Of a DNA stretch of 64,000 bases, positions 59,698-64,000 are shown piece by piece (position 1 is the first letter of the stretch; the number at the start of each line of letters is the position of its first letter). Both the position numbers and the translations under genes were made by a program. Under the pieces are notes generated by a model that made no database searches, was not told the origin of the DNA, and worked only from the letters and a program-made list of their open reading frames with translations. The stretch is from Tepidamorphus gemmatus (GTDB lineage Bacteria; Pseudomonadota; Alphaproteobacteria; Rhizobiales; Tepidamorphaceae), in the NCBI RefSeq assembly GCF_004346195.1, contig NZ_SMAK01000003.1:248001-312000 (forward strand). The letters run 5' to 3'.

Positions 59698-60415
59698 CCG
59701 ACCGGATGGCCTCGCGGCGGCGGACCCCGACGTCGCGGCGGCGGACCGGTCGACCGGCGAGGCCGTCGCCGACCGGGGTCCGCGCGACCGCGCGCCGCTG
59801 CGGCGCTGCATCGTGACGCGCCGCAGCCTGCCGGTCGGCGAGCTGGTGCGATTCGTGCTGGGTCCGGACGGCGCTGTGGTGCCGGACATCCGCCAGCGGC
59901 TCCCGGGCCGAGGAGTCTGGGTCACGGCGCGGCGTGAGCTGGTCGCCGAAGCGGTGCGCAAGCGGATGTTCGGGCGCGCGTTCCGCGCCGAGGCGCGGGC
60001 CGGAGAGGATCTGGCCGAGTTGGTCGGCAGCCAGCTGCGCCAGTCGGCGCTCGGTGCGCTCGGCCTGGAGCGCAAGGCGGGTCGCCTGGCGCTCGGCTTC
60101 GCCGAGGTCGATGCGCGGCTGCGGCGGGGGTCGGTGGCGCTGCTGCTGCACGCTTCGGACGCTGCGGCCGACGGGGTGCGCAAGCTCGATCAGGCCGCCC
60201 ATGCCGGCGGTAAGGTCCCGCCCGTTTGCCGAGTATTCACCTCGGCGGAATTGGGTTTGGCGTTGGGGCGGGCGAATGTGGTACATGCTGCCCTCGATAC
60301 GGGCGGCGCGAGCGGCGCGGCGATTGCGCGCTGTCGACGATACGAGACGTACATGACCGGATCGACGCCGGACGGGCGCGCGCATCGACCCGGATTCGCA
60401 GGAAGGACGGAATGA
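59681..60415 (+). CDS. ylxR: YlxR-type RNA-binding protein with L7Ae-like domain, probable CTG start
   Basis: A protein of about 244 residues. The N-terminal YlxR (DUF448) domain has [19 protein letters not shown] and [15 protein letters not shown]. The second half (about 130-215) resembles the L7Ae/L30e fold fused to YlxR in many alphaproteobacteria. From the preceding in-frame stop (59405-59407) to 59813 there is no ATG, GTG or TTG in frame. GTG at 59813 is itself the Val of the conserved RRCIVTR block and would remove it. CTG at 59681 lies 6 nt after GAGGAGG and gives an N terminus ([14 protein letters not shown]) like relatives. The CTG start is inference. The stop overlaps infB (ATGA). 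Confidence 0.8.
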   Translation: MTGTSDRPDGLAAADPDVAAADRSTGEAVADRGPRDRAPLRRCIVTRRSLPVGELVRFVLGPDGAVVPDIRQRLPGRGVWVTARRELVAEAVRKRMFGRAFRAEARAGEDLAELVGSQLRQSALGALGLERKAGRLALGFAEVDARLRRGSVALLLHASDAAADGVRKLDQAAHAGGKVPPVCRVFTSAELGLALGRANVVHAALDTGGASGAAIARCRRYETYMTGSTPDGRAHRPGFAGRTE

Positions 60416-63006
60416 CCGACACGAAGCAGCCAGACGACAAGACGCTCTCGCTGGGTGGGCGCAAGACGCTGAGCCTGCGCCGAACGGTCGAGTCCGGCAC
60501 GGTCCGGCAGAACTTCCCGCGCGGCCGGTCGAAGCAGGTTGTCGTCGAGAAGAAGAAGCGCCGCACCATCCTCGGCCAGGACGAGCCGCAGGCAGCGGAG
60601 AAGGCGGCCGCAGCGACGCCACTCAAGGCCGCGGCGCCTGCACCCGAACCGCGTCCGGCAGCGCCGCGCCCGCAGCCGGCCGGACGCGCCGGCGTGGTGC
60701 TGCGCACGCTGACCAGTGAGGAAAAGGACGCCCGCGCGCAGGCGCTCGCGGAAGCCCGCCTCCGCGAGGAGGAGGAACGCCGTCAGGCCGAGATCGAGGC
60801 AAGGCGCCGTGCCGAGGAGGAGGAGCGCCTCAGGGCCGAGCGCGAGGAGGCCGAGCGCCGCCGCGCCGCCGAGGAGGAGCGCCGCCGCCTCGACGAGGAA
60901 GCCCGCCAGCGCGCCGAGACTTCGGCATCGAGCCGGCTGGCCGAGCCGGCCGCGCCCGCGGCCCCGGCAGAAGCCGCTGCGCGGCGCGCGCCGGCTGCGC
61001 CAGCCGCGCCGCCGGCACGCCGCGACGAGAAGGTCGTCGATGACGACACCGAGGCCGGCCGCGCCAAGCGCAAGGCTGCTGCCGAAGTCAAGCCGGTGCG
61101 GCGCGGCGAGGAGCGCCGCCGCGGCCGGCTGACGATCACCAACGCCCTCAACGACGACGAGCGCAGCCGCTCGCTTGCTGCCATCCGCCGCCGCCGCGAG
61201 CGCGACAAGCGCGCTCACGGAATGCGCGAGCCCGGCGAGAAGATCGCCCGAGAGGTGGTCCTGCCCGAGACGATCACCATCCAGGAGCTCGCCAACCGCA
61301 TGGCCGAGCGCGCCGTCGACGTCATCAAGCTGCTGATGCAGCAGGGGCAGATGCTCAAGATCAACGACGTCATCGACGCCGACACCGCCGAGCTCATCGC
61401 CAACGAGCTTGGCCATACGGTCAAGCGCGTGTCGGAAGCGGATGTCGAGGAAGGCCTGTACGGCGAGCCTGACGATCCGGCCGATCTCGTACCGCGCCCG
61501 CCCGTCGTCACCATCATGGGCCATGTCGATCACGGCAAGACGTCGTTGCTCGATGCCCTGCGGGAGACGAACGTGGTGGCCGGCGAGGCCGGCGGCATCA
61601 CCCAGCACATCGGCGCCTACCAGGCGCGCACGCCGTCCGGCGACGTCATCACCTTCATCGATACGCCGGGCCACGCGGCCTTCACCTCGATGCGTGCCCG
61701 CGGCGCCAAGGTGACCGACATCGTCGTGCTGGTGGTTGCCGCCGATGACGGCGTGATGCCGCAGACCGTCGAGGCGATCAATCACGCCCGCGCCGCGAAC
61801 GTGCCGATCATCGTGGCGATCAACAAGATGGACAAGCCGGACGCCGATCCGGGCCGCGTCCGCAACGATCTGCTGCGCTACGAGATCGTCGTCGAATCGT
61901 TGGGCGGCGAGACGCTGGAAGTGGAGGTCTCGGCGCTGAAGCGGATGAATCTCGACAAGCTGCTCGAGGCGATTCATCTGCAGGCCGAGGTTCTCGAGCT
62001 GAAGGCCAACCCGAACCGTCCCGCCGAGGGCGTGGTTGTCGAGGCCAAGCTCGACAGGGGCCGCGGCCCGGTCGGAACCGTGCTCGTCCAGCGCGGCACG
62101 CTGAAAGTCGGCGACGTGCTGGTGTGCGGCGCCGAGTGGGGCAAGGTGCGTGCGCTGATCGACGACAAGGGAGACAATGTCGACAGCGCCGGGCCGGCAA
62201 CGCCGGTGGAGGTGCTCGGCCTCGACGGAACGCCGGAAGCGGGCGACCGCTTCGCGGTGGTCGATTCGGAGGCCCGTGCCCGCGAGATCGCCGCCTACCG
62301 CCAGCGCAAGAAGCGCGAGCGCCAGCACGCCCGCGGCGTCGGCGCCAAGACCTCGCTCGAGCAGATGATGTCGCAGCTCAAGGAGCAGGGCCGCAAGGAG
62401 ATTCCGCTGGTCGTCAAGGCTGACGTGCAGGGCTCGGTCGAGGCGATCATCGGCGCGCTCGACAAGCTTGGCACCGACGAGGTGGCGGCACGCGTTCTGT
62501 CGGGCGGTGTCGGCGGAATCACCGAATCCGATGTGACGCTGGCGGCCGCTTCCGGCGCCGTGATCATCGGCTTCAACGTCCGCGCCAACCGTCAGGCGCG
62601 CGAGGCGGCGGAGCGCGACGGCGTCGAGATCCGGTACTATAACATCATCTACAACCTCGTGGACGACGTGAAGCAGGCGATGTCCGGCCTGCTGGCGCCG
62701 ACGCTGCGCGAGGAGATGCTCGGCAACGCGCTGATCCTCGAGGTGTTCAACATCTCCAAGGTCGGCAAGGTCGCCGGCTGCCGCGTCACCGACGGCGTTG
62801 TCCAGCGCGGCGCCCATGTCCGGCTGATCCGCGACGACGTGGTGATCCACGAGGGCAAGCTGTCGACCCTGAAGCGCTTCAAGGACGAGGTCCGCGAGGT
62901 GCAGGCCGGACAGGAATGCGGCATGGCCTTCGAGAACTATCAGGACATGCGGCCCGGCGACATCATCGAGTGCTATCGGGTCGAGGAGATCCAGCGCACG
63001 CTGTGA
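60412..63006 (+). CDS. infB: Translation initiation factor IF-2
   Basis: An 864-residue GTPase. A variable, charged N terminus (about 1-300) has a long Glu/Arg-rich coiled stretch. The G domain begins [21 protein letters not shown]3 is [10 protein letters not shown] and G4 is [11 protein letters not shown]. The C-terminal domains carry the fMet-tRNA-binding [20 protein letters not shown]. The ATG at 60412 overlaps the ylxR stop by 4 nt and starts the conserved ADDKTLSL-like N terminus ([17 protein letters not shown]). Confidence 0.97.
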   Translation: MTDTKQPDDKTLSLGGRKTLSLRRTVESGTVRQNFPRGRSKQVVVEKKKRRTILGQDEPQAAEKAAAATPLKAAAPAPEPRPAAPRPQPAGRAGVVLRTLTSEEKDARAQALAEARLREEEERRQAEIEARRRAEEEERLRAEREEAERRRAAEEERRRLDEEARQRAETSASSRLAEPAAPAAPAEAAARRAPAAPAAPPARRDEKVVDDDTEAGRAKRKAAAEVKPVRRGEERRRGRLTITNALNDDERSRSLAAIRRRRERDKRAHGMREPGEKIAREVVLPETITIQELANRMAERAVDVIKLLMQQGQMLKINDVIDADTAELIANELGHTVKRVSEADVEEGLYGEPDDPADLVPRPPVVTIMGHVDHGKTSLLDALRETNVVAGEAGGITQHIGAYQARTPSGDVITFIDTPGHAAFTSMRARGAKVTDIVVLVVAADDGVMPQTVEAINHARAANVPIIVAINKMDKPDADPGRVRNDLLRYEIVVESLGGETLEVEVSALKRMNLDKLLEAIHLQAEVLELKANPNRPAEGVVVEAKLDRGRGPVGTVLVQRGTLKVGDVLVCGAEWGKVRALIDDKGDNVDSAGPATPVEVLGLDGTPEAGDRFAVVDSEARAREIAAYRQRKKRERQHARGVGAKTSLEQMMSQLKEQGRKEIPLVVKADVQGSVEAIIGALDKLGTDEVAARVLSGGVGGITESDVTLAAASGAVIIGFNVRANRQAREAAERDGVEIRYYNIIYNLVDDVKQAMSGLLAPTLREEMLGNALILEVFNISKVGKVAGCRVTDGVVQRGAHVRLIRDDVVIHEGKLSTLKRFKDEVREVQAGQECGMAFENYQDMRPGDIIECYRVEEIQRTL

Positions 63007-63098
63007 TCCTGCTGGTCGGGTGAGGGCGGTGCGGTCCGATCCCGCACCCGCCCACGGAGTGACCCGGATGAAGTCGAAGCAACCTGAAGGGGCGCGCC

Positions 63099-63518
63099 AT
63101 GCAGCAAGGCCGTAGCGCCCGGCGGGGCCATGGCACCGGACCGAGCCAGCGTCAGCTGCGGGTCGGCGAGATGTTGCGCCACGCGCTGGCGGAGATCCTG
63201 CAGCGCGGCGACGTCGCCGATCCCATGCTCGAAGCCGTCGCCGTCACCGTGCCCGAGGTCCGGGTTTCGCCGGACCTGAAGCACGCCACTGTCTATGTCA
63301 TGCCGCTCGGCGGCCGGCACGTCGGCGAGGTCGTCGCCGCGCTCGATCGCCATGCCCGCTACCTGCGCGGCCAGCTTGCCCGCAAGGTGACGCTGAAGTT
63401 CATGCCCGATCTGCGCTTCGAGATCGACCGCACCTTCGATGCGGCCGATCACGTCGATCGGCTGCTGCGCACGCCTGAGGTCGTCCGCGATCTGCGACCG
63501 CAGGAGAACGGCGACTGA
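63099..63518 (+). CDS. rbfA: Ribosome-binding factor A
   Basis: A 139-residue KH-type protein needed for 16S rRNA processing and cold adaptation. Family blocks are [39 protein letters not shown] and [20 protein letters not shown]. The final A of the stop is the first base of truB. The 92-bp gap after infB contains no gene. Confidence 0.95.
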   Translation: MQQGRSARRGHGTGPSQRQLRVGEMLRHALAEILQRGDVADPMLEAVAVTVPEVRVSPDLKHATVYVMPLGGRHVGEVVAALDRHARYLRGQLARKVTLKFMPDLRFEIDRTFDAADHVDRLLRTPEVVRDLRPQENGD

Positions 63519-64000
63519 TGGGCCGGCGCGCTCGCCAGACTGATCTGCACGGCTGGGTTGTCCTCGACAAGCCGGTCGGCATGACCTCGACCCAGGCGGT
63601 CGGGCGCATCAAGCGCCTGTTCCGCACCCGCAAGGCCGGCCATGCCGGCACTCTCGATCCGCTGGCCTCGGGCTGTCTGCCGGTCGCGCTCGGCGAGGCG
63701 ACGAAGACGGTCCCCTTCGTTGTCGACGGGCTGAAGGTCTATCGGTTCACCGTCCGCTGGGGCGCCGAGACCGACACCGATGACAGCGAGGGCCGCGTCA
63801 TCGCCACCTCGGACTTGAGGCCGGCCGATGCGGCGATCGACGCCGTCCTGCCGCGCTTCATCGGCCTGATCGAGCAGGTACCGCCGCGCTTCTCGGCGAT
63901 CAAGATCGACGGCGAACGGGCCTACGATCTCGCCCGCGGCGGCGAGGCGGTGGAGCTGGCACCGCGCCACGTGGAGGTGCTCTCCCTCGCCCGCACCGGG
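63518..64000 (+). CDS. truB: tRNA pseudouridine(55) synthase, N-terminal part (cut by window edge)
   Basis: The first 161 codons are present. The enzyme makes pseudouridine 55 in the T-loop. The conserved start [20 protein letters not shown] is followed by the catalytic Asp in [20 protein letters not shown]. Later blocks [16 protein letters not shown] and [21 protein letters not shown] are visible. It overlaps rbfA by 1 nt (TGATG). The remainder lies beyond the right edge. Confidence 0.96.
   Translation, partial: MGRRARQTDLHGWVVLDKPVGMTSTQAVGRIKRLFRTRKAGHAGTLDPLASGCLPVALGEATKTVPFVVDGLKVYRFTVRWGAETDTDDSEGRVIATSDLRPADAAIDAVLPRFIGLIEQVPPRFSAIKIDGERAYDLARGGEAVELAPRHVEVLSLARTG

Overview
The window is a high-GC, gene-dense stretch of an alphaproteobacterial chromosome. 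The order Hyphomicrobiales (Rhizobiales) is the best fit. The evidence is gene order and lipid genes: dnaK-dnaJ-pmtA with pyrF, dapB and gpm nearby; grpE-hrcA beside rph-rdgB-hemW; an ornithine-lipid acyltransferase (olsB); a malic enzyme fused to a phosphotransacetylase-like domain; and a long tsaB-to-truB run holding an alphaproteobacterial Fur/Mur protein and a PraR-like regulator between lnt and metK. No mobile element, CRISPR array, rRNA or tRNA was seen. The species cannot be named from the sequence.

Positions 1-7340 are the accessory, most interesting part. A leftward set (NicX-like ring-cleaving dioxygenase, alpha/beta hydrolase, acyl-CoA-dehydrogenase-fold protein, each overlapping the next by 4 nt) diverges from a rightward set: two flavin reductase-MarR fusions flanking a GlcG-like protein, then tryptophan 2,3-dioxygenase and a kynureninase-like PLP enzyme. 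A 17-bp motif, ATTTGAGGYTTGAAGTA, occurs both in the divergent promoter and upstream of kynA, suggesting one regulon. The set reads as an aromatic or N-heterocyclic degradation route fed by tryptophan, with a two-component flavin monooxygenase and a non-standard ring-cleavage enzyme. The intermediates are inferred.

Positions 7.4-30.6 kb are mainly housekeeping: a lytic transglycosylase; gpmA, dapB, pyrF and pmtA; the heat-shock set (dnaJ, dnaK, grpE, hrcA) with a putative RpoH promoter before dnaK; alkB; an unrecognised secreted protein; rph-rdgB-hemW; an LpoA-like lipoprotein divergent from rsmI-yraN-gshB; two small membrane proteins (HdeD-like and potassium-channel-like); and comM. Positions 30.6-45.7 kb hold a hybrid histidine kinase, olsB with a PHO-box-like sequence upstream, maeB, mutS-glnD-murJ-trpS and a universal stress protein.

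From 45.8 kb to the right edge nearly everything is on the plus strand and tightly packed: an Nfu-type Fe-S protein with an Irr-box-like palindrome upstream, then tsaB, rimI, fur/mur, plsC, miaB, phoH, ybeY, corC, lnt, a PraR-like regulator, metK, trmB, rimP, nusA, ylxR, infB, rbfA and truB (cut by the window end). Many of these genes overlap by 1-11 nt. Several start with TTG, and ylxR appears to lack any standard start codon upstream of its conserved motif.
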